This document shows, piece after piece, positions 39,113-49,604 of a stretch of DNA of 64,000 nt. The stretch spans positions 3,469,761 through 3,533,760 of the forward strand of contig OX336351.1 in assembly GCA_946902875.1 (NCBI GenBank), written 5' to 3'. The DNA is from Nematopogon swammerdamellus. Its lineage: Eukaryota; Arthropoda; Insecta; Lepidoptera; Adelidae. Positions within the stretch are counted from its first letter, which is position 1, and the number at the start of each line of letters is the position of its first letter. Below the pieces are notes generated by a model. The model searched no databases, was not told where the DNA came from, and worked only from the letters and a program-made list of their open reading frames with translations. The position numbers and the translations under genes were made by a program.

Positions 39113-39644
39113 AAAACCTAAAAAGATAAGCGCCCACCCACAGAACTTTAAATGCTTACAATGCGTTTGATGTTTTTGATTCTCTATCAATCGGCCGCTG
39201 ACGGATTCAAACACCTCCTATTCTCGTCCGTAACTTCCTCCAAGTTTTTGTCGAATTTCCTCCCCCATCCCCTACTTCCGACGGCGGGTAGTTCGTTCGC
39301 GTTGCCTACTCTTCCGTCTAGGGTTACCTACTTTTCTGTTGTTTCCGGACAAAAACGCAGTAACGTGACAAGCGACATCTATCTCTACTCTTTTGAAATA
39401 AGCGACAGAGAAAGAGTCATAATATTGAAATGGAAGTAACCGTAGGATGCTACATTTTGCAGTTCAAACATATAGAATCATAGGTGTGACTTATTTATTA
39501 CATAATTAATGACTTATTACATTTCTTTGTAATAAACTTTGGGTGCGCTGTAGTATAAGGCCTTCTAATTAGAAAATTGCTGGTAACTGGGGCTGGTCGG
39601 TGAGGGTCTAAGGAACTATTACCAAAAATAATTTTTGCCGGAAA
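39113..39644. other. Unassigned
   Basis: The 95-codon plus frame at 39152 and 63-codon minus frame at 39498 have no motif. A copy-like scrap of 2525-2560 (TTACATTTCTTTGTAATAAA) is at 39508. Confidence 0.45.
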
Positions 39645-40000
39645 TGCGTAGTTTTGGAGAAAAAAAAATTTGAAAAAAATATTTTTCATACAAAATTAAT
39701 TTTAGATTTTTAATAATTTTTTTTAATGCGCCAAAACATTTATTTTGAATAGAAATTTATGCAAAAACGACATGCCCCGCCTCAACATTAGGTTAGGGTT
39801 AGTTTATAGAAGATGCTTCTTCTTCTTCTTCTTCTATAAATTAACCCTGGTTATTTTTTTTAAACCACCAAAACATTCACCCATACCACTTCCCTGTTTT
39901 TACATACATTTATATTCAAAACCAATGTTTTTGAGCCTTAAAAAAAAAATATATTATTTTGTATGAAAAAAAATTTCAAATTTTTTTTTCTCCGAAATTA
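39645..40000. repeat. Inverted repeat, about 50-bp arms, possible MITE
   Basis: GGAGAAAAAAAAATTTGAAA...TTTTCATACAAAAT (39655-39693) and ATTTTGTATGAAAAAAAATT...TTTTTTCTCC (39955-39993) are inverted. Between them lie a (TTC)n run and ATTAGGTTAGGGTTAG. Confidence 0.6.
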
Positions 40001-40005
40001 CAAGT

Positions 40006-40276
40006 ATATAGGTGATGTAAATAGGCAGAGTGGTCAGATTCTTCAGTATTCATGTTTATGCTGTAAGTGTTAATGCTCTTGTGAGCGGTAGTATGGGTTA
40101 ATTATTTGTAAGTTACTATACTCGTACTTGTAAGGTACTAAGAAAACATTGTGACTTGCGAAGTTTGTTTGTCAGTTCTTGTTCGCATTGAATTTAGAAC
40201 TGGCGGAATTTTGGACATATCCAAGCATAGGTTACCTACATAAGGATGAAATTATACAATAGACAATAAACAATAG
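40006..40276 (+). mobile_element. RC repeat, 3' part
   Basis: TATATAGGTGATGTAAATAG, GTGGTCAGATTCTTCAGTAT, tail ATTATACAATAGACAATAAA. Confidence 0.75.
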
Positions 40277-40760
40277 GTACACAAACTCCAGAGATTCTAT
40301 TCAGTAAGCTTGAGTGGGCAGGTTTGTTTCTTTAGTTTTGTTTAATCTTTTATAATAGGGTCAGTGGATTCTTTAAGATAGTTTAAGATTTTGTAGATAT
40401 AATATATTTTGTTTTTGTAAATATTTTGTTTTCGTTTTAGCATTATAATTTAGAGTGTTGGCAATTAATATTAAAATGTTTTTATATATTCAGGGGTCAA
40501 GCTTAAAATCATTGTCTTCCCGGCTATGGGGAGACATAAGCTGTGCTGATACCCAGTCACTATAGAAATTGTCTTTAAGTTTATAATTTATTTTTATTTT
40601 ATATACATAATTCTTTTATTTTGTGTACATAATCTTTTATACTTAAGTTTACTTGTGTTTTCGGAATATTTTTTTAAATTTTAATTTTAATTGATGCACT
40701 ACTGTCATTATTGCAACACAGAAATACGCATCGACTAAACGTTGATCGAGATAACGTTGA
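40277..40760. other. Unassigned AT-rich stretch
   Basis: Possibly a LINE 3' untranslated region (CTTCCCGGCTATGGGGAGAC at 40518), but no code adjoins. Confidence 0.4.
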
Positions 40761-40987
40761 CTTTTTTTAAATTTGAACTGTGACGGTTGGCTACATCGCC
40801 TACTACATCCGTGATGTCAGCCCATAACACCGGGTGAACTAGATGCCATGTTAGTGCTTCCCTTCATTTCATGTCGGCTACACTGAACTGGACGGAAAAC
40901 ACGAACTATTTACATAGCCGACCCACGACGGTTCAGTCAGTGCGGTGGTACCAACCCGGACGGGATAAACCCCACCACCTAGTATTC
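40761..40987 (-). mobile_element. S5 SINE, core to tail
   Basis: Minus strand core and tail domain; degraded T-run at 40761. No 5S part. Confidence 0.75.
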
Positions 40988-41076
40988 CTTAGTCGCCTTT
41001 TACATGAACTTGTCTTTCAATGCAAAAAAGGTAGAGTGGACGCCGAGATAGGACGTTTCCAGGAATGTATACATAA

Positions 41077-41468
41077 GGTGCTTCATTATTTATGTCGAAA
41101 ATTTCGGGAGGGTTATATACGCACTCAAATAAACACATTACGTAAGAAAAAAAAATATGTTTATAGGAGCATTTTTTCTCCTAACAAAACAATCTTATCA
41201 AATAAGTAGCTGTAAAAACCAATCATAGTGACCTTGTGACTTACTTACAACAAACAGCTGTTCTGCGTTTGAACATAGTACGGTCATTGACCCCGTACAA
41301 TGCAAGTTACCTACTGTTACACACAGGTTAATGTTTAGGTAGCGAACAGGTTTTGTTAAATTTCTCGAAAAGTAATGCTAATAAAAACATATAACTTTTT
41401 TGCGTAACGTGTTTATTTGAGTGTCTATGAAACCCTCCCGAAATTTTTTACATAAATAATGAAGCACC
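41077..41468. mobile_element. Harbinger-like MITE, full
   Basis: Ends GGTGCTTCATTATTTATGTC and inverse, with AATTTCGGGAGGGTT next to them. TAA on both sides (41074-41076, 41469-41471) is the 3-bp TWA duplication typical of PIF/Harbinger. Noncoding. Confidence 0.8.
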
Positions 41469-41708
41469 TAATTTCGGAAACCCGGGTAAGGTGCGCGATT
41501 CCCGGATCGTCCGGGTCATTCCCGCATTTCCCGCTCGGATGGTGACCCTACTCCTCGCCTTGTCCAATTTCCTGGCAGACGGCTCCGCTCGGTTTGTCAT
41601 TTACATTTTTATTTAGCATTCGGTTTGATTCGTGCTTTACTTGTTACAATTCCTTCTTTCGCGTAACGAGTGCATGCGTTGTATTCAAGGACGCCATACT
41701 ATAGTATA
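41469..41708. other. Unassigned
   Basis: No feature recognised. Confidence 0.5.
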
Positions 41709-42024
41709 AGGACCGCGTGGTGCCGGTACTTAAAAATAATAGCCCCACTGCATCTCTACCCACGCATGTCGTAAAAGGCGACTAATGACACGATGCCATG
41801 CTAAAGGGCGACAGGTCAGCCACCTTTCACCTTGGCACGGTCCTTTCACCGAGTCATGCAGCAGGTGGGTCTTCGCGTCTTACTTGCTGCTTGATATGGT
41901 TATCTTGTCCGAATACTTTTCTAAACGTGGTCGTCTGTGTTGTGCTGTAATTTGCAAGAGCACTTGCAGCACAACACCGATTACTCTGCTTACCCCGATT
42001 GTCGGGATACAGCGTGTGGTATGT
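41709..42024 (+). mobile_element. HPR repeat, full
   Basis: GACCGCGTGGTGCCGGTACT to GGATACAGCGTGTGG; hairpin GTGTTGTGCTGTAATTT / GCAGCACAACACC. Confidence 0.9.
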
Positions 42025-42894
42025 GTATTTACCCGCCATGTGTAATGCCCACAATGCTATCACTCGGTCTACCTTATTTTATATGGCTATGTTTATGCCA
42101 TATTTGTATTTTTTTTTCTCATGATTATAAATTTTTATTACTAATAATTTTTTTTATATATTTATATATTACCTATTACAAAACACAAATTCAAATCTAA
42201 AAATATTTACAAGTTTGGAAATATTACTATTTACTTTAAATAACCGTCTTTATAACCGTTATTTATTACCATCACTGGCCACGGAACCCTAAAATGGATG
42301 CACCACACTTTGTTTTAAGCCCAGCAGTCAACTGCTAGGGAGCAGTTCATTTGGTAGCGCCGAGATTGCTGTCTGCTAAACTCGAGGATAAACTTCGCAC
42401 ATTAACAACACTGAACTTCACGTACGATTCTGCAGATTATCAGGGGTGAATTCAGTAGTGCGAAAAACTATTATCGAGTAGGTACTTACATGTCTCAAGT
42501 AAAATCACATTTAGTTGAATTCCAAGCAAATTTTCATAGCTGCCAAATTCATAGCTTTTTTCCAAAGCATTTGATTTTTACCGTAATATTGAGAATTTTT
42601 AGTTGATCCAATCAACATGTTTCGTCTGTACTTAATTTTATGGCTACCTTTCAGAAAAAAAAATTGTTTAACATTCTGACTGGCAACCATACCCCAACCA
42701 CACCCGACGAACGTTGCTTCCCTTCGGCAATCAGACGCCGAAGCCTCGCACCACCGAGAGCTATGAGATATCGGGCTAGTCATTAATTGAGTTACAGAAA
42801 TAACTCTTCCTCTCGCATATAATCGTGGAATCGCAATGTCGTAATAATTTGGTAGTAAATGTTTGTAAGTTAGTAACTAAGCATGTACTCGCTT
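42025..42894. other. Unassigned
   Basis: A 90-codon minus frame (42511-42783) has a basic middle (SHKIKYRRNMLIG) but no family I know. The rest is AT-rich. Confidence 0.4.
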
Positions 42895-43016
42895 TATATT
42901 TCTTCATTAGATAGATACAAAGCTGAAAATGAAGAGAAAAAATACGTACCGATCAGGATTAGAACCTGGACCTCAGGCCGCCAACGCTTTACCAATTTCG
43001 CCACCGGGTCGATGAT
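42895..43016 (-). mobile_element. tRNA-derived retroposon, third type
   Basis: Minus strand: GACCCGGTGGCGAAATTGG (A-box region), CCAGGTTCTAATCC (B-box), then TTTTTTCTCTTCATTTTCAG and CTTTGTATCTATC. Same tail at 47793-47905 and 43478-43520. Confidence 0.65.
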
Positions 43017-43440
43017 ATGTTCTCTCCAAATTTCGAACAGTTGCATCTTCTACAGTGTGACGCAAGCTTCTGCCAATTTATCGATTCATTATTGAATCTT
43101 ATGATGTCGTCGCCGAAATCGTATTGGCATGACTTGAGATTTTTAATAGTTTATTTTTGTACATTAGTACTAAACCATCGACTCCATGTGGATCGTTAGC
43201 TATATGGAGTCAAATGCTGTGCCACATCCCTTTTCTGTCATGGAGGCCGGGGGTACTATGTCTATTCTTATATTCCAAATATGTTATTTTAAGCAAAATA
43301 TTTATCACACAGCAGGCATCCTGACTGTGAAATAAATGCTTTTTACTTACTTACTCACTTACTCACTTAATCACTTAATCACTTACTCTCTTACTTAGTC
43401 ACTTACTTACTTACAAAGCATGATTTCGCTTTATTCTTTA
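43017..43440 (+). mobile_element. LINE-like 3' end with (ACTT/ACTC)n tail
   Basis: 43230-43346 (CATGGAGGCCGGGGGTACTA to GTGAAATAAATGCTTTT, an AATAAA signal) followed by 75 bp of TTACTTACTC units (43347-43422). No code upstream. Confidence 0.5.
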
Positions 43441-43477
43441 TTATTTATTCAGCGTATCGTATGGTACGCTTGACTAG

Positions 43478-43790
43478 AAAACTTTTCTCTTTATTTTCGG
43501 CTTCGTATCTTTCTAAATGAAGAAAAATTAATAATTTGACAATATATTAAGCATACGATGTACGATTTACCTTGTAGTGAATCGACACGCATCCTTTTCA
43601 ACTTCTTGCAACGATCGGCGCACTCGAGAGATGGGAAAAACTTTTTCCACTTATATTCCTAGGACTGTTTTGAATTAAAAGTCAAAATAAGGCACCAGGG
43701 GGCGTGAGTATCGCGGCATGCGGGAATCCGTTGTCACTGCCTACCCCTTAGGGAATTAATCGTGACGCGTTATGCATGTGCTTATGTAAA
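43478..43790 (+). mobile_element. Third-type tRNA SINE tail and RTE-like scrap
   Basis: 43478-43520 TTTCTCTTTATTTTCGGCTTC. 43690-43790 CAGGGGGCGTGAGTATCGCG to CTGCCTACCCCTTAGGG resembles the LINE end at 20090-20145. Confidence 0.5.
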
Positions 43791-43839
43791 TTATGTAATC
43801 AAATTAATTTGAAATTATTAAACATATTTTTTTTATTTT

Positions 43840-44166
43840 TAGGGTTCCGTATCCGTCGTACGGAGGCCTATTACTGAGCCTACGCCGTCTGTCTGTCTGT
43901 CTGTCCGTCTGTCTGTCCGAGGGCTGTATCTCTTGAACCGTAATAGCTAGCCCGTTGAAATTTTCACAGAATATGAGTTATTATGGCCGATATAACAACA
44001 AATAATAAAAATAAGAAAAAGTAAAAAATTCACGGGGTCCCCGTACAAGAAACTAAAAAGTGTATGTGAGATATCTACCGAAAACATTTTGAAGCAGCGC
44101 TGACGATGACATGGCGATACGGAACCCTCGGTGCGCGAGTTCGACTCGCACTTGGCCGTTTTTTTA
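43840..44166 (+). mobile_element. GCR repeat, nearly full
   Basis: AGGGTTCCGTATCCGTCG, (GTCT)n, ACCGTAATAGCTAGCCCG, GAACCCTCGGTGCGCGAG, ACTCGCACTTGGCCG. Confidence 0.85.
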
Positions 44167-44204
44167 CACTTGCGTCCTATCTAGCATTTACACAGCAAGA
44201 AAAT

Positions 44205-44340
44205 GCAGTCAGTCAGCGTGTATGCGTTCACTGCTGGACATAGCCTTTCCAATTTTCCCCCAGTCTTCCCGGCCTTCAGCGGCAAACACTGCTTTCCGCC
44301 GACGTACTTGATGTCGTCGTCCCACACACAGGAACGCGCG
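44205..44340 (-). pseudogene. RTE-like LINE 3' end
   Basis: Minus strand codes WDDDIKYVGGKQC, then in another frame AEGREDWGKIGKAM, followed by GTCCAGCAGTGAACGCATAC and GACTGACTG. Two frames mean at least one indel. Confidence 0.75.
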
Positions 44341-44432
44341 TGTCACAGCTACTAGTAAGGCTCGCCTGTCTTTGTGGGTTCAAACATCTTTACAGCACCC
44401 GGCAGTAAGTCATGGATGACCTTTAGAAAGAA

Positions 44433-44516
44433 ACAATTCGGTTGTAGAGCGCCGCCTCTGTCGCACGAACTCACACGTCTCTGTGCGACAGAGACGGCGC
44501 TCTACTACCGAATTGT
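44433..44516. mobile_element. 84-bp palindromic micro-MITE, copy 1
   Basis: Arms ACAATTCGGTTGTAGAGCG and CCGCCTCTGTCGCAC with inverse; loop of about 16 nt. Same family as 57957-58035. Confidence 0.85.
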
Positions 44517-44759
44517 CTGTTCATGACCTTACGTTTTTTAGGTTTTAGGTTTTATTATTATCATTCGTAGGCAAATAAATTTTGCACTTGAATTCGTTAT
44601 CTTTCGAATGGCATCTATAGTGTGGAATGTAACAACAATGAAAAACAATTTGAAATTAATAACAAACGATGACAAGGGCTTTACAGAACCAGATAAAAGA
44701 AACAAACAATTAAGTTATCTTATGCATATACTTTATAGCTTATACTATAGTTTATCATA

Positions 44760-44990
44760 GTTATTTTCCATATTATATCTTACATTCCCACACTCAAGTC
44801 TTTTGCTACTACCTACTTACTTATATCTCACAACAAACGACTCTCAAACATTCAAAGGTTGACTGGGATAAATCCCTGTAAGGGATAAGTCCGCCCTTGC
44901 CCCTCATGTAAATTACTTATCGTTTGTTACTGTTAAATGTTTTGGAGCAATAAAGTATTTTTATCTATCTATCTATCTACTCGTAGACTA
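44760..44990 (+). mobile_element. LINE 3' untranslated end, copy 1
   Basis: TCTTTTGCTACTACCTACTT, AAGGTTGACTGGGATAAATC, GGGATAAGTCCGCCCTTGCC, GGAGCAATAAAG, then a (TATC)n tail. Shared with 45725-45912. Confidence 0.7.
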
Positions 44991-45096
44991 CCACTACTAC
45001 TTACCTAATACTACTACTATCTACTCAATTTAGCGTTAATTATTTAATGAAGCGTCAATAAACTTGTCAATGTAATATTTAAAACATGGTACAATA

Positions 45097-45274
45097 GCAT
45101 CAAAAGAATTGTCAACTGTCGTTTGTCGCATCAAAAGAATTGTCAACTGTCGTTTGTCGCATCAAAAGAATTGTCAACTGTCGCTTGTCGCATCAAAAGA
45201 ATTGTCAACTGTCGTTTGTCGCATCAAAAGAATTGTCAACTGTCGTTTGTCACATCAAAAGAATTGTCAATTGT
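45097..45274. repeat. 31-bp tandem array, about 5.7 units
   Basis: Unit GCATCAAAAGAATTGTCAAC-TGTCGTTTGTC with two point variants; open in the plus frame only because no unit contains a stop in that phase. Confidence 0.95.
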
Positions 45275-45724
45275 TAACGTCGGGTGCTGTACGTGATTTT
45301 GGCTGGTCCTAGCGCCATAGAGTGCAATGGACGAAACGACTCAGTAAATTTTTTTTTATCTCAATTTCTTAAGTAGTGCTCGCCAACGGGAATCGAACTC
45401 GGTTTACGGGTTACTAAGCAAGTCATTTTGACCACGTATCAACTAAACCTAGGTAATTCCCTAGCTAGACCATTCACTTTAGCCTAAGTAAATATCCCTA
45501 CCCTAACGAAACATTTTATTGTTAATTAATGTACAATTTGTGTTCAGTAATGTATATGCTTAGAATGTATATTTATTAATTCACATGTATTTTAACAAGA
45601 ATTTTAAAAACTGTTCTAACATGTTAAGTTTTTTTTCCAAATATATTCAATGTACAGACTTTTTTAACTTTACGATTTTATTATAAGTAGGTATTCTTAT
45701 TATTAATTATTGTATCTTCAATTC
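45275..45724. other. Unassigned, AT-rich; tRNA-like scrap
   Basis: 45370-45440 on the minus strand has GAGTTCGATTCCCGTTGGCG (B-box-like), possibly another SINE head. The rest is AT-rich. Confidence 0.4.
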
Positions 45725-45912
45725 TCCCACAAGTATTTTGCTACTACCTACTTATATATCACTATAATAATCGACTATCAAAACATCTAAAGGTTGAACG
45801 GAAGATATCTCTATAAGGGATAAATTCGCCTTTGCACCTTATGTCAATGTAAAATTGTGTTTTTTTTTTCTGTAAAAGATTTTTGGAACAATAATGTGTA
45901 TATCTATCAATG
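45725..45912 (+). mobile_element. LINE 3' untranslated end, copy 2
   Basis: ATTTTGCTACTACCTACTTA, AAAGGTTGAACGGAAGATAT, AGGGATAAATTCGCCTTTGC, GGAACAATAATG, TATCTATC. Confidence 0.7.
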
Positions 45913-46030
45913 TGGGCACAGTAATTAAAAAGACTAGCCCGCTGCCGTTCACGTCGTAAAAAATAAGGGGCAAGGACAAGGTGCCGTGTCTAAGGGCGAT
46001 AGGCTAGCCACCTCTCTCCTTGGCACGATC
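45913..46030 (+). mobile_element. HPR repeat, left part
   Basis: Degraded start (CACAGTAATTAAAAAGAC), then GTGCCGTGTCTAAGGGCGAT to TTGGCACGATCCTTCCAC, where the WNL tail begins. Confidence 0.75.
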
Positions 46031-46032
46031 CT

Positions 46033-46320
46033 TCCACTTTTTTATTGATAGCGCGACATATGTCGCCGAGTACCCCATAAGCTGTCTAACGACGACCATG
46101 GACATTCGGTCGCATGCGGGGGCGGCGAATGCCATGCTGGCCTGCCAGGTGCCATTGACGCCCTTCTTGAAGAACCCGAGACTGTACTTGGGTGGAAATA
46201 TATGGACAGGAAGAGCGTTCCAGAGTTTACCGGTTCTGTATAGAGAAAAGATCTGCGGGACCGATTGGTTAGCATCCGCGGTAAGTCCTGCGTGAAGGGA
46301 TACAATCCTTTACCTTTAAT
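46033..46320 (-). pseudogene. WNL LINE 3' end, frameshifted
   Basis: A-tail at 46037-46042 (minus strand), then code back to LYPFTQDLPRMLTNRSRRSF; the WNALP region is out of frame (NSGTLFLSIYF). It follows the HPR scrap without spacer. Confidence 0.8.
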
Positions 46321-46450
46321 AAAATCCAACGTCTGCTTTCTGTCTGTCTGTCTGTCCGTCTGTCTGCTTATAACTCGAGAACCACTGAAGCAATTTTAAT
46401 TAAAAAAAAAACCTCCGAATAGCTTGATTCTTCCCATCATGATTTTTTAA
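46321..46450. other. (GTCT)n and short unassigned sequence
   Basis: TTTCTGTCTGTCTGTCTGTC run and CTTATAACTCGAGAACCACT; probably a scrap of a Helitron-like or GCR-like repeat. Confidence 0.4.
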
Positions 46451-46853
46451 GCGGCGGGTGGCCGAGTGGTTTGGGCATCGGCTTCTCATGCGGGAGGTCC
46501 GAGGTTCGAATCCGGTCGGCGTGTACCAATGAGTTTTTTCTGACGAAAAAATTTACGTGCATACCTACACCCGCTGCTTCACCGTTCGGAACCGGTGTAA
46601 AACTGTAGGTCCCTTCCCTTGCCCCTTACTAGGTGGTAGGCTCAAATTGTAGCCGACTGGGTTGGTACCACCGTACTGGATGTAAGATGGCCGCAAGCAA
46701 CCTCGGTTGTTTTCTCCTCTAGTCCAGTATAGCCAGCAATCCAGGGAAGTCTCCGGTATGGCACCTACCTTCTCGGAGGTGATATTGGCTGGTTAGAGCA
46801 TGTGCTTTGGCCCCTCCGACTCAGCAACCCATACCGGATTACATAAAAAAAAA
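46451..46853 (+). mobile_element. ST SINE, full length (reference copy)
   Basis: tRNA-like head 46452-46525 (GGCGGGTGGCCGAGTGGTTT A-box; GAGGTTCGAATCC B-box), linker GTGTACCAATGAGTTTTTTC and TACGTGCATACCTACACCCG. Shared core: AAACTGTAGGTCCCTTCC, ACTAGGTGGTAGGCTC, GTTGGTACCACCGTACTG. ST-specific tail: GATGTAAGATGGCCGC to ATACCGGATTACAT, then A11. Confidence 0.9.
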
Positions 46854-46915
46854 AATCAACTATAGGCTACTTACTATCACGCTAAATAGCTTATGAGGTT
46901 AGCAGAAAAGTCAAA

Positions 46916-47012
46916 TATGAGGTAGGTGTTGTGTTGTTAGCTACATGATTAATTGCCGCACAACACTGATTACTCTGCTTAACCGGATTGTCGGAATACA
47001 GCGTGTGTTACG
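46916..47012 (+). mobile_element. HPR hairpin end
   Basis: AGGTGTTGTGTTGTTAGC..GCCGCACAACAC, then TACTCTGCTTAACCGG and ATACAGCGTGTG. Confidence 0.75.
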
Positions 47013-47350
47013 TGTGTAAGGTTAAAATTAAGCTCTTCAAAAGCGTTCGGTCGCCGAAATTGCCAAACAGTAAGTGGATTCGCGTGTTATCGTCAATCGG
47101 AAACGGTAAGGGTTCGATTCCTGCGAGGCAAACAGCGCTGATTCCTGAATTGCGTGGGCGTTGCGACTTCTGAAATGTTTATTACCTCTGACGGGATGAA
47201 CGTCTAAATTTAGACGCTTAGTCGTAAGCGTCGACGCGATGAGTACAGCGCGCCCTGGCGTTGATCAGCGCAACCTTAGGAGGTGTTGCTGATCTCCATA
47301 AAGTTTCTGAGCTAAAGGGCTCTGAGACGACAGCAGACGGAAGGACAGAC
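47013..47350. other. Unassigned; tRNA-like scrap and a 16-bp palindrome
   Basis: 47100-47130 has GGTAAGGGTTCGATTCCTGC (B-box-like). 47201-47216 is the perfect palindrome CGTCTAAATTTAGACG. No code recognised. Confidence 0.45.
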
Positions 47351-47663
47351 AGATATCGCTATTGATGGTTAAGCAACGCTGGGCCGGTCAGTTCTTCGAT
47401 GGGTGACCGCTCGACTGTTGTTCCCTTCTTACCTTACTAGGTGGTAGGGTTCAACCCGCCCGGGTTGGTACCACCGCACTGAATGGAACGTCGGTCGAAA
47501 CGGCTATGTAAATAGTTTGTGTTTTCCGTTCAGTTCAGTGTAGTCGGCACGACCGAAGGGAAGCACTGACATGGCACCTAGTTCACCCGGTGTTATGGGC
47601 TGACATCACGGATATTGTAGGTGATGTAGCCAACCGTGTCAGTTTCCATAAAAAAAAAAGATA
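47351..47663 (+). mobile_element. S5 SINE without the tRNA-like head
   Basis: Starts in the 5S segment (GGTTAAGCAACGCTGGGC, TTCGATGGGTGACCGC), core shortened by about 40 bp, full tail to CAGTTTCCATAAAAAAAAAA. Confidence 0.85.
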
Positions 47664-47698
47664 TTGTTTGCTAAACTAATACGGTTCTTGGCTAAATA

Positions 47699-47915
47699 AA
47701 AAACAAAACTACTATTTTTTAGCGTTCCGTATCCGGTACGGGACCCTATTACAAAGCCTATTCGATTCAAAAGTTTAGAGAGATACGTCATCGACCCGAA
47801 GGCGGAATTAATAAAGCGCTAGAGGCTCAAGCCGGAGTTACAGGTTCGAGTCCTAGTCGGGAAGTATTTTTTCTCTTCATTTTCGGCTTTGCATGTTACT
47901 AAAAAGAAGAAGAAA
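47699..47915 (+). mobile_element. GCR scrap and third-type tRNA retroposon
   Basis: 47716-47766 TTTAGCGTTCCGTATCCGG..GGGACCCTATTAC. 47793-47905 CGACCCGAAGGCGGAATT (A-box-like), ACAGGTTCGAGTCCTAG (B-box), TTTTTTCTCTTCATTTTCGG. Confidence 0.65.
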
Positions 47916-48330
47916 AAACCGGCCAAGTGCGAGTCGAACTCGCGCGCGCACCGAGAGTTCCGTATCGCCATGTCATGGTTACCACCACTCACGCCATCTA
48001 TGGCGTGTTATGAAATGCTTCATATTAGTTAAATGTCATGATTAGTTAAAATGCTTCACACTCTATTCGGTAGATGGCGCGTGCGCATACACTTTTTGGT
48101 TTCTTCTATGGGAACCACCGTGAATTTTTTACTTTTTCTTATTTTTATTATTTGTTGTTATATCGGCCATAATAGCATATATTCTGAAAAAATTTCAACG
48201 GGCTACCTATTACGGTTCAAGAGATATAGCATTCGGACAGACAGACAGACAGACGGACGGACGGCCAGACAGACGGCGGAGGCTTAGTAATAGGGTCCCG
48301 TGCGGAGGCTTTTGTACGGACACGAAAACC
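47916..48330 (-). mobile_element. GCR repeat, full
   Basis: AAAACCGGCCAAGTGCGAGT at left, (GACA)n at 48234-48275, ACGGGACCCTATTAC and GTACAAAAGCCTCC at right. Confidence 0.85.
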
Positions 48331-48847
48331 TAAAAAGTATTAAGAAGTGGTGTCCCTTTTTATTACGGTTCCCTAGCCAGCCGTACAAATATCCTATACA
48401 CCACTGAGCCAAGTGTATGTATGATATTTCGTATTTTTCTCTCTGTGAATTCAATTTAATTTTCAAGAATTAAATAAATACACTCAGTAAACATGATCAA
48501 AAACAACACTGATATGAGAGACACAGGACAAGCGAAAAACTTCGTAAATTTTATTATTAGTGGAAATGGTGTCTACATTAAATATATTACATAGGTAGGT
48601 ACTTAAATCGACCATCCAATCACACTAAATCTAAAAAAAAAAAAAAATTTAACAACAATTAGAAACCGTAACCTACTACTAAACCTTTTTACCTGCGTGT
48701 CTTCAAACGTCGTATTAACATTCTAGACAGCCTCGCAACAGCCTTCAAATCAGCTGTCCTAACTGAGTGTGGTTTCGCGAGAAGAGGTGATTTTCGATTT
48801 GTCGACTGCACCATTGGTCTCTCGGCACAGCCACACATATTGGTTTA
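48331..48847. other. Unassigned
   Basis: No repeat ends or code recognised. Confidence 0.5.
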
Positions 48848-49252
48848 CATAAAAAACCGGCCAAGTGCGAGTCGAACTCGCGCACCGAGGGTTCCGTATC
48901 GCCATGTCATGGTCAGCGCCACTCACGCTATGGCGTGTTTTATGAAATGCTTCATATTAGTTAAAGTTCATGATTAGTTAAAATGCTTCATACTCTTTTT
49001 CGGTAGATGGCACGCATTCACTTTTTAGTTTCTTATATGGGGAACCCGTGAACTTATTTCTTTTTCTTATTTTTATTTATTTTATTATTAGTTGTTATAT
49101 CGGCCATAATAACACATATTCTGTGAAAATTTCAAACGGATACTTATTACGGTTCAAGAGATACAGCCCTCGGACAGGCGCACAGACAGACAGACGGCGT
49201 ACGCTTAGTAATAGGGTCCCGTACGACCGATACGGAACCCTACAAACAATAA
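48848..49252 (-). mobile_element. GCR repeat, full
   Basis: ACATAAAAAACCGGCCAAG to CGATACGGAACCCTACAAA; both ends present, with GGGTTCCGTAT / ATACGGAACCC inverted about 30 bp inside the left end and at the right end. Confidence 0.85.
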
Positions 49253-49604
49253 AAAATAACCTACGGTCACAAGAATGGACAAAAAGTACATGTCCGATCC
49301 ATTTCTCCCTACATCCACGGTCACCGCAACGGCCAGGGTTCTTGATTTACAGACGATGCGGGTAGCGCCGCGCTCCATTTAACTCCGGCATAAATCGTTT
49401 AAAAGCTGAAATTACAGACCAATCCGCTGCCTCTGCTCCACCACCTGGAACCAATCACGTGCCTGCATTTAGCTTTGACCGATACAAGGATTTAACATTT
49501 GATACATTTTGAGCATGCACCTTTTACGTTTTGCCATTTAGCACACCACGAAATCTAATTTTGTTTGTACTCAAATCAATAATTAATTTTAATGTATCAT
49601 TTAC
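49253..49604. other. Unassigned
   Basis: No feature recognised. Confidence 0.5.

Noticed and set aside
45097..45274. CRISPR array
   Set aside because: Uniform 31-bp tandem units without distinct spacers, in a eukaryotic transposon-rich context.
46452..46525. Functional tRNA gene (also 36028, 42925, 47793, 27466)
   Set aside because: A and B boxes are visible, but each is followed by SINE body or tail, and acceptor-stem pairing is not convincing.
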